64,000 nt of DNA from Bacteroidetes bacterium HLUCCA01 (GTDB lineage: Bacteria > Bacteroidota > Rhodothermia > Balneolales > HLUCCA01). Within the stretch, counting starts at the first letter, position 1. Each line of letters starts with the position of its first letter. Positions 1 through 8,597 of this stretch are shown here, in pieces. The stretch spans positions 62,001 through 126,000 of the forward strand of contig LIHN01000021.1 in assembly GCA_001314545.1 (NCBI GenBank). The letters run 5' to 3'. The position numbers and the translations under genes are program-made. The notes under the pieces are model-generated. The model did no database searches, had not been told where the DNA came from, and saw only the letters and a list, made by a program, of their open reading frames with translations.

Positions 1-1
1 A

Positions 2-841
2 GCACCCGGTCCGGCAAAGGAAGTCTTACGGTACCGCGAAGCCCTTTGGACCGGATATCACTACCTGAAAGAAAAAGGCCGGTTCGACCGGGAATACTTT
101 ATCAAACTGTATCAAATCATACAGGATAGCAGCGATGGAATTCGTCCGCCGTTTGCCAGGACGTTCATACGAATGGGTGGCACCGGACCCAATGCCGGCA
201 AGCCCGCCTACACTCCACCCCGTGGAAAAGGTATTGTGGAAGCGAAACTGGATAACCTCATTCAGTTTCTGAATGACGAGCAATCGCAGCCCGATGATAT
301 ACTGTTAAAAATGTGTATCGCACATTATCAGTTTGAAGTAATTCACCCGTTCAGAGATGGAAACGGCAGGGCAGGACGAATCATGAACCTGCACATCATC
401 ACCCGAAATCAATTGCTGGATTTACCCATTCTGTATCTGAGTCGGTACATACTGGAACACAAGCATGACTACTACGAAAATTTGGCGGGGGTGTCCCGTT
501 ACGGCAACTGGAAAAGCTGGTTCATCTACATGCTGAAAGCCGTGGAATGGACCTCGAAACTAACCCTCCGCAAAGTGAATGATATCATAGACAGCAAAGA
601 TGAAATTTTGCAGGTATTGCGAGAACAGACCGATGTGCGTCGACCCGAGGACCTCTGTGAGGCCATTTTTACCCAGCCCTATATCAAAGTTAACCATCTC
701 ACCAACCGCGGTCTTTACGCCGAAAATACGGCTCGTAATTACCTCAATCAATTATCCGAACTTCAGGTCTTGCAGAAAAAGGAAATTCGTGGCAGGCACT
801 ATTACATAAACCCCGCATTGGTGGAGATACTGGCATATTAG
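2..841 (+). CDS. Fic family protein (5' end outside window)
   Basis: The reading frame is open from the first bases of the window and ends at a TAA at 839-841, so the N-terminus is missing. The Fic signature HPFRDGNGRAGR (about nt 344-379) is complete. Its His is the catalytic base and the GNGR loop binds nucleotide phosphates. Fic proteins usually transfer AMP from ATP to hydroxyls of target proteins. The C-terminal 100 residues look like a winged-helix segment, as in Fic/DUF4172-type regulators. Any inhibitory (S/T)xxxE(G/N) helix would lie upstream of the window. The target cannot be inferred. An internal ATG at 173 is not the start, because conserved Fic-fold sequence precedes it. Confidence 0.9.
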   Translation, partial: APGPAKEVLRYREALWTGYHYLKEKGRFDREYFIKLYQIIQDSSDGIRPPFARTFIRMGGTGPNAGKPAYTPPRGKGIVEAKLDNLIQFLNDEQSQPDDILLKMCIAHYQFEVIHPFRDGNGRAGRIMNLHIITRNQLLDLPILYLSRYILEHKHDYYENLAGVSRYGNWKSWFIYMLKAVEWTSKLTLRKVNDIIDSKDEILQVLREQTDVRRPEDLCEAIFTQPYIKVNHLTNRGLYAENTARNYLNQLSELQVLQKKEIRGRHYYINPALVEILAY

Positions 842-950
842 ATTAAGCACCCTCACCTTTAACAGATTCTTTGTACTTTCAGCAGTCAGGGAAAACCGGG
901 GCTGAGGCATTTATGCCCGGCATCACATCTACAGCATATCCAGGTAAACC

Positions 951-1982
951 GTGAACATCATCGTCATAAAATTTGGGACGGCCTCCATCACGCAGGCTTC
1001 CGGAGAGCCCGATGAGGGCGTCATCGCCGAAATTGCCCGGCAAACGGCCGCGTTACATCGCAGTCATCGTATTATCATTGTTTCGTCCGGGGCAGTGGGA
1101 GCCGGCAAAAGCTCCATCAAACGCTACAACGGCAGCCTCCATCAGCGCAAGGCGGCGGCGGCCGTGGGCAATCCCATCCTGGTTGGCCTGTACGCCCGGC
1201 ACTTTGCCCCGCACGGCATCAGTATTGCCCAGAGTCTGTGCGAACGCTCCCATTTTGCCGACCGCACCAAGTTTCTCCAGCTCAAAGACACCTTCGAGAC
1301 CCTGTGGAAAAGCGGCATCATCCCCATCGTCAATGAAAATGACGTCATCAGCGACCGGGAGCTGAAATTCTCTGACAACGACGAGCTGGCTACCCTGCTG
1401 GCCGCGGGATTCGGGGCCAAAGCCCTGCTGCTGTGTACCTCCCCCGGCGGACTCCTCAACCAGCAGGGGCAGATTGTGCCACGCGTTGAGCAGGTCAACG
1501 ACGCCTTCGCGCTGGTCCGCCGCGAAACGTCCGACCTCGGCCTGGGGGGCATGACCTCCAAACTCACCTTCGCCAAACTGGCCGTCACCATGGGCATCGA
1601 AGTGTGCATTTTCGGCATGCAGCACCCCGACGGACTCCTCCGCGCCGTTGACGGCACTTCCGGGACCGTTTTCACCGCCCGCGATGTGTCTGTATCTGCC
1701 CGAAACCGATGGCTGGCCAGCGGCGGACTCTCCTCGGGTCGGATTACCGTGGATGACGGTGCCGAAAAAGCGCTGCGCAGCAGAAAAAGTCTGCTTGCAG
1801 TTGGAGTTACCGGTTTTTCGGGCGATTTTGCCGCTGGTGAAATAGTGGAACTGGCCCTCGGGCCCGACCCCTCACCGGTGCTGGGCGTAGCCCGGACCCG
1901 ACTCTCCTCGGCCGAACTTGCCCAAAACGGAGCCGCGAAGAACCTGGAAGTGGCCCACGCCAACGACATTGTTTTATTGTAA
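951..1982 (+). CDS. proB: Glutamate 5-kinase (ProB)
   Basis: Phosphorylates L-glutamate to gamma-glutamyl phosphate, the first committed step of proline synthesis. The 343 residues begin at a GTG with KFGTASI, followed by the SSGAVGAGKSS loop and NENDVISDRELKFSDND of the amino-acid-kinase fold. The C-terminal 80 residues (from about RNRWLASGGL) match the PUA domain of full-length ProB. proA follows after about 120 bp, so the two probably form a proBA unit. Family members are feedback-inhibited by proline. The last codons (HANDIVLL-stop) lie in the first unit of a 55-bp tandem repeat that continues past the stop. Confidence 0.95.
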   Translation: MNIIVIKFGTASITQASGEPDEGVIAEIARQTAALHRSHRIIIVSSGAVGAGKSSIKRYNGSLHQRKAAAAVGNPILVGLYARHFAPHGISIAQSLCERSHFADRTKFLQLKDTFETLWKSGIIPIVNENDVISDRELKFSDNDELATLLAAGFGAKALLLCTSPGGLLNQQGQIVPRVEQVNDAFALVRRETSDLGLGGMTSKLTFAKLAVTMGIEVCIFGMQHPDGLLRAVDGTSGTVFTARDVSVSARNRWLASGGLSSGRITVDDGAEKALRSRKSLLAVGVTGFSGDFAAGEIVELALGPDPSPVLGVARTRLSSAELAQNGAAKNLEVAHANDIVLL

Positions 1983-2100
1983 GTTTGGCGCTGCAGCCTG
2001 TTTTTATACCCACGCCAACGACTTTGTTTTATTGTAGATTTGGTGCTGCAACCTGTTTTTGTACCCTCACCAACCATATTGTTTTACTGTAGATTTCTGA
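1956..2100. repeat. 55-bp tandem direct repeat copying the proB 3' end (about 2.6 units)
   Basis: Units start at 1956, 2011 and 2066 (period 55) and each begins CACGCCAACGA or the variant CTCACCAACCA, followed by a TTGTTTTA(T/C)TGTA core. The first unit overlaps the final proB codons and stop; the later ones repeat that end as non-coding DNA. The third unit is partial and most diverged, and stops just before proA. Replication slippage is the simplest origin. No hairpin with a T-run is evident, so I do not call a terminator. Confidence 0.9.
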
Positions 2101-2104
2101 ACCT

Positions 2105-3358
2105 ATGACCCCTACCATCGTCCCCCAGCTGCAACAAGCCCGGAAAGCTGCCATCAGCGTCCGGTCGCTTTCAGACGAACGTCGTCGCGACCTCATCGAA
2201 CTGCTCTCGCGCGCCCTGGAGGCTTCGGAAGAGGCCATTCTACAGGCCAATCAGCAGGACCTGGACGCCATGCCGGACACCGATCCCAAAAAAGACCGCC
2301 TCCTGCTGAATGCAGAGCGTATTGCCGGACTGGGAGAAAGTCTCCGGCAAATTGCCGGTCTGCCGGATCCCGCGGGCACTGTGCTGCTGGAACGGGAGCT
2401 CCAGGCGGGACTCAACCTGCAGAAAATTACGGTTCCGCTGGGCGTGGTGGGCGTGATTTACGAGAGTCGACCCAATGTAACCGCTGATGTGGCAGCCTTA
2501 TGCCTGCGGTCGGGCAATGGTTGTGTACTGAAAGGCGGCAAGGAAGCGGTGCACTCCAACAGAGCCATCGTCAAGGTCATTCACGAGGTATTGGCGGAAT
2601 TCGGGGTACCGGCCGAGACCGTGACGCTGCTGCCTACCGATCGCGCCCATGTGCAGGAGCTGCTCACTGCAACCCGCTATGTAGACATCCTCATCCCCCG
2701 AGGATCGGAGTCGCTGATCCAGTATGTGCGGCGCAACGCCCTGGTACCTACCATTGAAACCGGTGCGGGTGTGTGCCATACCTACGTGACCGCCAGCGCG
2801 GATGTGCAGAAAGCGGCGGCGATTGTGGTCAACGCGAAGGTGCAGCGACCATCGGTGTGTAACGCCCTGGATACCCTGGTGGTGGACCGTGCAACCATGG
2901 ATGAGCTCCTGCCCCTGCTTACCGCTCCGATGGCGGAACACGGGGTGGAGATCTTTGCCGATGCCCTCTCCTACCCGATTTTGCATGTGCTGGGCTACCC
3001 GCATCTGCAGGAGGCATCACAGGAGGATTTTGGTCGGGAGTTTCTGGATTTCAAGTGCTCGGTGAAGGTGGTTTCGGGGATGGATGAGGCCCTGGAGCAC
3101 ATCGAGACGTATTCATCGAGGCACAGCGAGGCCATCGTCACGGAGGACGAGGCCGAAGCGGAGCGATTTTTGTCGGAGGTGGATGCGGCTGCGGTGTATG
3201 TGAATGCCTCCACGCGGTTTACCGATGGCGGGGAGTTTGGCCTGGGAGCGGAAATCGGTATTTCAACGCAGAAACTGCACGCACGCGGACCGTTCGCCCT
3301 GGAAAAGCTGGTTACCGAGAAGTGGGTGGTCCGGGGGAACGGGCATATCCGTCGGTGA
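2105..3358 (+). CDS. proA: Glutamate-5-semialdehyde dehydrogenase (ProA)
   Basis: Reduces gamma-glutamyl phosphate to glutamate-5-semialdehyde with NADPH, the second step of proline synthesis. At 417 residues it has the usual ProA length. Recognisable blocks are PLGVVGVIYESRPNVT, GNGCVLKGGKEA, LIPRGSESLI and the catalytic Cys in QRPSVCNALDTL (Cys252), with the aldehyde-dehydrogenase-like ending STRFTDGGEFGLGAEIGIST. It follows proB on the same strand. The ATG at 2105 is preceded by the repeat and lacks a strong Shine-Dalgarno (SD) sequence. Confidence 0.96.
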   Translation: MTPTIVPQLQQARKAAISVRSLSDERRRDLIELLSRALEASEEAILQANQQDLDAMPDTDPKKDRLLLNAERIAGLGESLRQIAGLPDPAGTVLLERELQAGLNLQKITVPLGVVGVIYESRPNVTADVAALCLRSGNGCVLKGGKEAVHSNRAIVKVIHEVLAEFGVPAETVTLLPTDRAHVQELLTATRYVDILIPRGSESLIQYVRRNALVPTIETGAGVCHTYVTASADVQKAAAIVVNAKVQRPSVCNALDTLVVDRATMDELLPLLTAPMAEHGVEIFADALSYPILHVLGYPHLQEASQEDFGREFLDFKCSVKVVSGMDEALEHIETYSSRHSEAIVTEDEAEAERFLSEVDAAAVYVNASTRFTDGGEFGLGAEIGISTQKLHARGPFALEKLVTEKWVVRGNGHIRR

Positions 3359-3390
3359 AGTGGCATATTAACTGGCGCACGGCATCGGCT

Positions 3391-3454
3391 TGGTAACCGT
3401 GTGAGTTGGTAACCCTGTGGGCTGGTGGCTGTGTGGGCTGGTAGCCGTGTGCGC
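3391..3454. repeat. 16-bp imperfect tandem repeat, four units
   Basis: Four head-to-tail units of the form TGGTARCCSTGTGRGY start at 3391, 3407, 3423 and 3439 in the gap between proA and the convergent metallophosphoesterase. The rest of the gap (3359-3579) shows no gene. The period is not a multiple of three and there is no sign of translation. Confidence 0.75.
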
Positions 3455-3579
3455 GGTACGGACGTTGCAAATACACGGCAGGGCGCACCGGCGATGTGCT
3501 ATTCGTGCGATGATAGTCTGACATTGGCCCGGGGTGATACCAGGATCCGGGGCGTCTGCAATATACAGCCGCTACGACC

Positions 3580-5463
3580 TCACGGCGATATCCAGTAGCC
3601 GGTTACCGGTCCGTGCAGGCTTTCATCGTTCGGGATGAGCTCCAGGTACCAGGAACGCGTACGCGGCAGAACGGGAAGTGTGGTTTCCGGGTTGGGACCG
3701 GCCATGCGGGTATGCCATATGCTCGTGCTTCCGGGACCTTCGGTAATGCGCACCGTGTAGAACACGCCGTCGCCATCGGGATCGATTGCGCGCTCCCATC
3801 GTACGGTATGCAGGCTGTCGGAGGTCTGGACGTTGACGGAGCGAAGCGGAATGGAACCGGGCGGCAGGTTGGGGTCGGGCATGAGGCGGGCCGTTGCGCG
3901 AATAGGGGTGGTTGCACGTAGCTGTTCCCCTGCTCCGGCAAACATCGTCAGGTAATACACCCCTCCGCGCAATCCGTCCTCGTCAAATTGTCCGACCGGA
4001 AATACCTGGCTGAAGGTAGGTCGGGGCGGGTAAATGAGGGGCTGTACATGGGGCACAATGGTTTCTCCGGCGTGCAGGGTGTCGCTCTGCCCGGACTCGG
4101 CGATGGTAGTGTGAATACGCCATTGCAGCGGGGAACCGGCCAGGGATGCGGCGAATTCCGCAGGAATGTGCACATCCAGGTGCAGGGAATCGTCCTGAAG
4201 GCGCATTTCGACTCCGCTGTTGGGCAACATGCCGGCCGCCGAACCGGATGAGGTCGTCATCCAGCCAGACGACCATCGCTGCGCCGGTGGATTATCCCTG
4301 CGAATGGTGAACCCGGTCAGTCCGTGCAGGTGTCGGGGCAGGGCGTTACTGGTGATCAGGTCGCCGGTTTCCGCATCCCGGGTGGTGATGGTCACCCCGG
4401 CATCGGCCTGCGCGGGGATTTCCAGCAGGCTCCATGTTTTCTGCGGGGGTGCTCCGAAACGAAGCCAGGGTCGGGGTCCGCCGCCCAGCGCGCCGGTCTG
4501 CAGCAGGTCTACACCGCGTTTGTGACCGGGATAATAGGCATGGTGGTGGCCACTCACGTACATATCCACGTTGTTGGAGGTCATCACCTCCAGGAGTTCA
4601 TCGGGCTGGCGAAGCATCTCTCCGTAGCGATTGCGCCCTACTGCCGCGGCGTACAGGGGCAGGTGCCCGAGCATGATGCGGTAGCGGGCCTCACGGGCTT
4701 CGGGGCTGCGAAGCTGCTCCCGGACCCAGTTGAGAGTGGGCTCACTGATTTCGGCGGAGCTAGCATCCCAGCTGATGATGAACACATCGTTTACCCGATA
4801 GCTGAAATAAAAGGGGAAATCGCCGGTGTCCAGTATTTCGAGCAGGGTGTTTTCGGGTTTCCAGTATGCCCGGGCAGCCTCGCGTTCCCGGTTGAAGGCA
4901 TCGAAGGGGGAACCGTCATGGTTACCGATGGTGAACCCGAAAGGGATTCCGGCCCGACGCAGGGGTTCGGCTACACGGCGATCAAACTCGGCCCACATGG
5001 CCGGGAACCGGTCGTCAGGCAGGCGACGGTCCTGCCCGGCAATCATGTCGCCGGAGAGGATGACGGCATCGGGCTGCATACGTACGATGCGGGCTACGGT
5101 GGAGTCTACATGCCAGTCGTAGTCGAGGCTGCCGTAGGGACCGTTAAGGTCGCTGATGATGGCGATGCGGGTGGGCACCGATTGGGATGATGCGCTTGTT
5201 TGGGGAGGGGTGGTGAGCGTGACAGGATTTGCGTTGCTTCCGTCCCCGATCGAAAGCGACGTGCTGGTAGCACGCTGAACAGGGTTTACGTCCCCGGCGG
5301 GCTGCGACGTCGCCCAAAAAGGCATAACCAGGACAAGAAATGCGGTAAACAGGCACGCCTTCAGCAATTGTACCGGATTTTGGGTAATGCCCGGATCGAC
5401 AGCAGTGCAACCGGTCTTAAGCGATGTTTGCAGTAACACAATCAAAATTTGAGCTGGGTTCAT
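3580..5463 (-). CDS. Secreted calcineurin-like metallophosphoesterase with C-terminal beta-sandwich
   Basis: A 627-residue protein from the ATG at 5463; a longer frame to 5532 would overlap the divergent methyltransferase gene and is rejected. A hydrophobic segment (about residues 33-52, ending FWATSQPAG) looks like a signal peptide, though with a long n-region. The metallophosphoesterase core is complete: ISDLNG (D105), SGDM (D139), GNHD (181-183), GHLPLY and SGHHHAYYPGH for the di-metal site. About 200 C-terminal residues look like beta-sandwich/fibronectin-III sequence ending in YWISP, with no T9SS tail recognised. The substrate (phosphomonoester, diester or nucleotide) cannot be told. Confidence 0.85.
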   Translation of the reverse strand: MNPAQILIVLLQTSLKTGCTAVDPGITQNPVQLLKACLFTAFLVLVMPFWATSQPAGDVNPVQRATSTSLSIGDGSNANPVTLTTPPQTSASSQSVPTRIAIISDLNGPYGSLDYDWHVDSTVARIVRMQPDAVILSGDMIAGQDRRLPDDRFPAMWAEFDRRVAEPLRRAGIPFGFTIGNHDGSPFDAFNREREAARAYWKPENTLLEILDTGDFPFYFSYRVNDVFIISWDASSAEISEPTLNWVREQLRSPEAREARYRIMLGHLPLYAAAVGRNRYGEMLRQPDELLEVMTSNNVDMYVSGHHHAYYPGHKRGVDLLQTGALGGGPRPWLRFGAPPQKTWSLLEIPAQADAGVTITTRDAETGDLITSNALPRHLHGLTGFTIRRDNPPAQRWSSGWMTTSSGSAAGMLPNSGVEMRLQDDSLHLDVHIPAEFAASLAGSPLQWRIHTTIAESGQSDTLHAGETIVPHVQPLIYPPRPTFSQVFPVGQFDEDGLRGGVYYLTMFAGAGEQLRATTPIRATARLMPDPNLPPGSIPLRSVNVQTSDSLHTVRWERAIDPDGDGVFYTVRITEGPGSTSIWHTRMAGPNPETTLPVLPRTRSWYLELIPNDESLHGPVTGYWISP

Positions 5464-5493
5464 GGCGATAGGGTCTGAGATGATTCCCAAAGT

Positions 5494-5509
5494 ACACAAG
5501 TAATTGTGT
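5494..5509. promoter_or_regulatory. Inverted repeat ACACAA-N4-TTGTGT between divergent genes
   Basis: A perfect 6-bp-arm inverted repeat sits in the 56-bp gap between the divergent metallophosphoesterase (start 5463) and methyltransferase (start 5520). Its position suits a shared operator or overlapping promoters. This is inferred from position and symmetry only. Confidence 0.35.
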
Positions 5510-5519
5510 AATTTCTGCC

Positions 5520-6878
5520 ATGTTCGAAACATTCAAAGAAGTTTTACAGCGTGAGCATCCGGCCCTGGCCGACCGGCTTCTGCTTGCCCTGAATACCCCT
5601 GCACCGGTGAGTGTGCGGGGGAATCCTGCCAAATTCAACCCGGACCTGCACCATTTTCCGGCCCCGCCGGACAGGCCGGTACCCTGGGAGCCGTCTGCAT
5701 TCTGGCTGCAGGAACGACCCGTTTTCACGCTGGACCCCCTTTTTCACGCCGGTGGCTACTACGTGCAGGAGGCCTCATCGATGCGCCTGGGCGAGGTGGT
5801 ACGGTGGCTTCGCAGTACCATCCTGACGGATAAGCAACCACTGAAGGTACTTGACCTGTGCGGCGCTCCCGGCGGGAAGTCGACCCATCTTGCTTCGGTT
5901 CTCGGCGCCGATGACCTGCTCATTTCAAACGAAATCCATCGTGGCAGAGTACAAATCCTCACGGAGAATATGATCAAATGGGGGCTGCCCAATGTGGTGG
6001 TAACCAGCAACAATCCCAGCCATTTTCAATCGCTGGGCTCATGGTTCGACCTCATCGTAACCGATGCACCCTGCTCCGGGGAAGGACTCTTCCGCAAGGA
6101 TCCGGACGCTATCAGGCATTGGTCGCCGGATGCCGTTCAGCAATGCGCACTCCGACAGAATGACATACTACAAGACGTCTGGCCGGCGTTAAAACCCGGT
6201 GGTGTGCTGATCTACAGTACCTGCACCTACAACCGGTCGGAAAATGAGGACCCGGTTGCCCGCATGGTTCAATCGTTCGGGGCACAGCCGTTGCGACCGG
6301 AGCTGTCGGAGTTCGATAGTGAGCTCATCGCGGCACACGAGAGCGGAGCGGTAGTATTCCGGTGTGTGCCGGGAATTTCGGCGGGCGAGGGGTTCACGTT
6401 CAGCGTGCTGCAGAAATCCATCAACGCCGAGGTTCATTATGGAGCGCGACGTGGCAGGGGTTCTCTGAAACGGACCAAATCTCATCCGCGTGCCGGGGCG
6501 CTGGATGAAGGCACGGCGGCAGTCTTCCTGGAGAATGCGCAGCGAACCTTTGCCGTACCGGAACCCCTTGCGGATCAGGTGCTGGCCGTAGATGATGCCC
6601 TGCACATCCATCATGCCGGCACGGAACTGGGTGATGACCGCAGGCCGGCACAGAGCCTGGCGATGTCGGTCTGGAGGCGCAGCGGTGCTTTTGACGAGGT
6701 TGAACTGGATACCAAACTGGCGCTGGACTACCTTCGCCGGGAGGCGGTAGCCGTGGATTCATCGCTGCACGGGACGGTCCTGGTGGTTTGGCAGGGGCTC
6801 GGATTGGGTTTTGCCAAGGCCACCCGGGGTCGACTCAACAATCACTATCCGCAGGAATGGCGCATTCGCATGCGGTAA
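5520..6878 (+). CDS. RsmF/NOL1-Sun family rRNA (cytosine-5) methyltransferase
   Basis: A 452-residue SAM-dependent RNA m5C methyltransferase. The SAM-binding motif is LDLCGAPGGKST. The two family cysteines are present: DAPCSGEG (Cys185, release Cys) and STCTYN (Cys235, nucleophile). The N-terminal region with RGNP matches the RNA-binding part of the RsmB/RsmF group. The C-terminal third, with HGTVLVVWQGLGLGFAK, resembles the PUA-like/FAU tail of RsmF (YebU), which modifies 16S rRNA. It stands alone and is divergent from the phosphoesterase. The exact rRNA position cannot be assigned. Confidence 0.9.
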   Translation: MFETFKEVLQREHPALADRLLLALNTPAPVSVRGNPAKFNPDLHHFPAPPDRPVPWEPSAFWLQERPVFTLDPLFHAGGYYVQEASSMRLGEVVRWLRSTILTDKQPLKVLDLCGAPGGKSTHLASVLGADDLLISNEIHRGRVQILTENMIKWGLPNVVVTSNNPSHFQSLGSWFDLIVTDAPCSGEGLFRKDPDAIRHWSPDAVQQCALRQNDILQDVWPALKPGGVLIYSTCTYNRSENEDPVARMVQSFGAQPLRPELSEFDSELIAAHESGAVVFRCVPGISAGEGFTFSVLQKSINAEVHYGARRGRGSLKRTKSHPRAGALDEGTAAVFLENAQRTFAVPEPLADQVLAVDDALHIHHAGTELGDDRRPAQSLAMSVWRRSGAFDEVELDTKLALDYLRREAVAVDSSLHGTVLVVWQGLGLGFAKATRGRLNNHYPQEWRIRMR

Positions 6879-6904
6879 TCGGAGGTGATTTCCCGTATTT
6901 GTCG

Positions 6905-6912
6905 TATTTTTG
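6905..6912 (+). promoter_or_regulatory. Putative -7 promoter box (TATTTTTG) for htpX
   Basis: TATTTTTG matches the Bacteroidota-type -7 consensus TAnnTTTG and lies about 38 bp before the htpX ATG. A clear -33 TTTG at the expected spacing was not found, so the call is weak. Confidence 0.35.
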
Positions 6913-6950
6913 AACGGTAAAACACATGTAATCATAATTTTTAAACATCC

Positions 6951-7841
6951 ATGAAACGAATTGGTTTATTTCTTCTCACCAACATAGCGGTCATCGCTGT
7001 TGCCAGTATTACGCTTTCCATACTGGGTGTCGGCTCGTTCCTGGACGAGTCGGGTACGAACCTGGATTTGCAGTCGCTGCTGATTTTTTGCTTTGTGTTT
7101 GGTATGGCCGGGGCGGGGGTGTCCTTGCTGCTCTCAAAAAAAATGGCCATCTGGACAACCGGTGTAAAAATCATTGATATGCCGTCGACCCAGCAGGAAC
7201 GCTGGCTCATGGACACAACCCGTGAGCTGGCCACGCGCGCCGGTATCGGCATGCCGGATGTAGGTATTTTCCCGATGGAGCAGTCGAATGCATTTGCTAC
7301 GGGTGCCAACCGGAACAAGGCCTTGATGGCGGTCAGTTCGGGCATGCTCCAACGGTTCGACCGCAACGAGCTTCGTGCGGTGATTGGCCATGAAATTGCA
7401 CACATCGCCAATGGCGATATGATTACGATGACGCTGCTGCAGGGTATCATCAACACTTTTGTGATGTTCCTGGCCCGGGTAGCGGGCTTCATCGTTGACC
7501 GTGTGGTGCTGAAAAACGAACGTGGACTGGGTATAGGCTACTACATTACCACCATTGTCATGGAAATATTGCTCATGATTCTGGCCTCTGTAATCATCAT
7601 GTACTTCTCCAGAGTCCGCGAGTTCAAGGCCGATGCCTACGCTGCCAAACTCACGCGTAAGGAAGACATGATCGGCGCCCTTCGATCACTCAAGCGCGAG
7701 ATGAACATTCCTGATCAGATGCCCGAAAGTCTGAATGCCTTCGGAATCAACGCCGGCAAACGTCAGGGCATCAAGGCCCTGTTTATGACCCATCCCCCGC
7801 TGGACGACCGGATTGCGGCCCTGGAGCGACTCCAGGTTTAA
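6951..7841 (+). CDS. htpX: Membrane zinc metalloprotease HtpX (M48B)
   Basis: A 296-residue inner-membrane protease of family M48B that degrades misfolded membrane proteins. The order is typical: two N-terminal membrane segments (LTNIAVIAVASITLSIL and LLIFCFVFGMAGAGVSLLL), a cytosolic catalytic part with HEIAH (His147, Glu148, His151), two further hydrophobic segments, and the third zinc ligand region REFKADAYAAKL. It ends in HPPLDDRIAALE, typical of the family. It is followed by a good terminator and probably forms its own transcription unit. Confidence 0.95.
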   Translation: MKRIGLFLLTNIAVIAVASITLSILGVGSFLDESGTNLDLQSLLIFCFVFGMAGAGVSLLLSKKMAIWTTGVKIIDMPSTQQERWLMDTTRELATRAGIGMPDVGIFPMEQSNAFATGANRNKALMAVSSGMLQRFDRNELRAVIGHEIAHIANGDMITMTLLQGIINTFVMFLARVAGFIVDRVVLKNERGLGIGYYITTIVMEILLMILASVIIMYFSRVREFKADAYAAKLTRKEDMIGALRSLKREMNIPDQMPESLNAFGINAGKRQGIKALFMTHPPLDDRIAALERLQV

Positions 7842-7866
7842 GGCAGCCATTCTTCCGGAATTGAAT

Positions 7867-7907
7867 AAGGCTCTGATACCATGCTGTTTCAGGGCCTTTA
7901 TTTTTTT
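7867..7907 (+). terminator. Rho-independent terminator after htpX
   Basis: The stem AAGGCTCTGA / TCAGGGCCTT (one T-G pair) is followed by TTTATTTTTTT, 25 bp after the htpX stop. Confidence 0.8.
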
Positions 7908-8022
7908 GCAGCTGTGAACTTTGGGGATTGTGAGCACGCCGGGCACGAACAGTTGCTGTCCCACTCCACGTCCTACTTCAACTTCGTACGACATCGGGGG
8001 ACTGTCAAAAGAGCCTTTCCTC

Positions 8023-8202
8023 CTACTGATTGTAGTGCTTACGTCGCTGCTCTTCCGGACTCCCCTCCATCAGCGGCCAGCGGTGCCGGTAGTCTTCGGG
8101 ATGTTTGTCCATTTTTTTGAACTCATTGGCACTTGCCAGAAATCCGATGATTAAAAGTAAGCTTACGGCGATAATTATGATGTAAATCATCATGGTACTC
8201 AT
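8023..8202 (-). CDS. Small single-span membrane protein (59 aa)
   Basis: Begins at the ATG at 8202, which has a good SD (AGGAGA, about 8 bases upstream). A longer frame to 8328 has no such signal. Residues 5-26 (MIYIIIIAVSLLLIIGFLAS) form one membrane helix. The 33-residue tail is polar and charged (EFKKMDKHPEDYRHRWPLMEG...) and presumably cytoplasmic. I do not recognise the family. It is convergent with htpX and stands alone. Confidence 0.6.
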   Translation of the reverse strand: MSTMMIYIIIIAVSLLLIIGFLASANEFKKMDKHPEDYRHRWPLMEGSPEEQRRKHYNQ

Positions 8203-8530
8203 CGTTTTTGTCTCCTGTTTACTTGCGATTTTCACTAACCTGAGACGTCGGTCACTACCGGGTGGCAGTTCCATAACGATTGCTGCTATAGTAATCAACG
8301 GGAAGGACCGGGGTATCATTCCATGCATTTAATTTGTCAGCAAGACAGCCTGTTCAGCATCCACCGGACGGGTACACGTCGGCCCGGGGGTGCATCGTGA
8401 AGGCCAAAACCGGATACAATGGCTTTGTTACGCGCAGCAAGCCGTGAATTCAGGGTCCGGAGCGAAAATACTATCCCTTTTGATTGGATATGTCCCGGTT
8501 TTTTTTTGATTGAATAATTCCGAGGGTTAT
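8203..8530. other. Intergenic stretch, no gene seen
   Basis: Separates the small membrane protein from the SusC/D operon terminator. A 65-codon minus-strand frame here has no SD and looks like random sequence. No RNA gene or clear promoter was recognised. Confidence 0.5.
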
Positions 8531-8532
8531 CC

Positions 8533-8571
8533 AAAAAAAAAGCCCTGCATGCAGCTGCACACAGGGCTTTT
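8533..8571 (-). terminator. Rho-independent terminator of the susC-susD operon
   Basis: Read on the minus strand, the hairpin AAAGCCCTG...CAGGGCTTT (14-base loop) is followed by a run of nine U residues, about 27 bp after the SusD stop. Confidence 0.85.
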
Positions 8572-8597
8572 GATATAGGAACCGGTCAGAAGGTGGG

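Noticed and set aside
4324-5190. Long plus-strand frame (288 codons) antisense to the metallophosphoesterase
   Set aside because: It mirrors a well-supported gene with full catalytic motifs and its own translation has no recognisable fold or SD.
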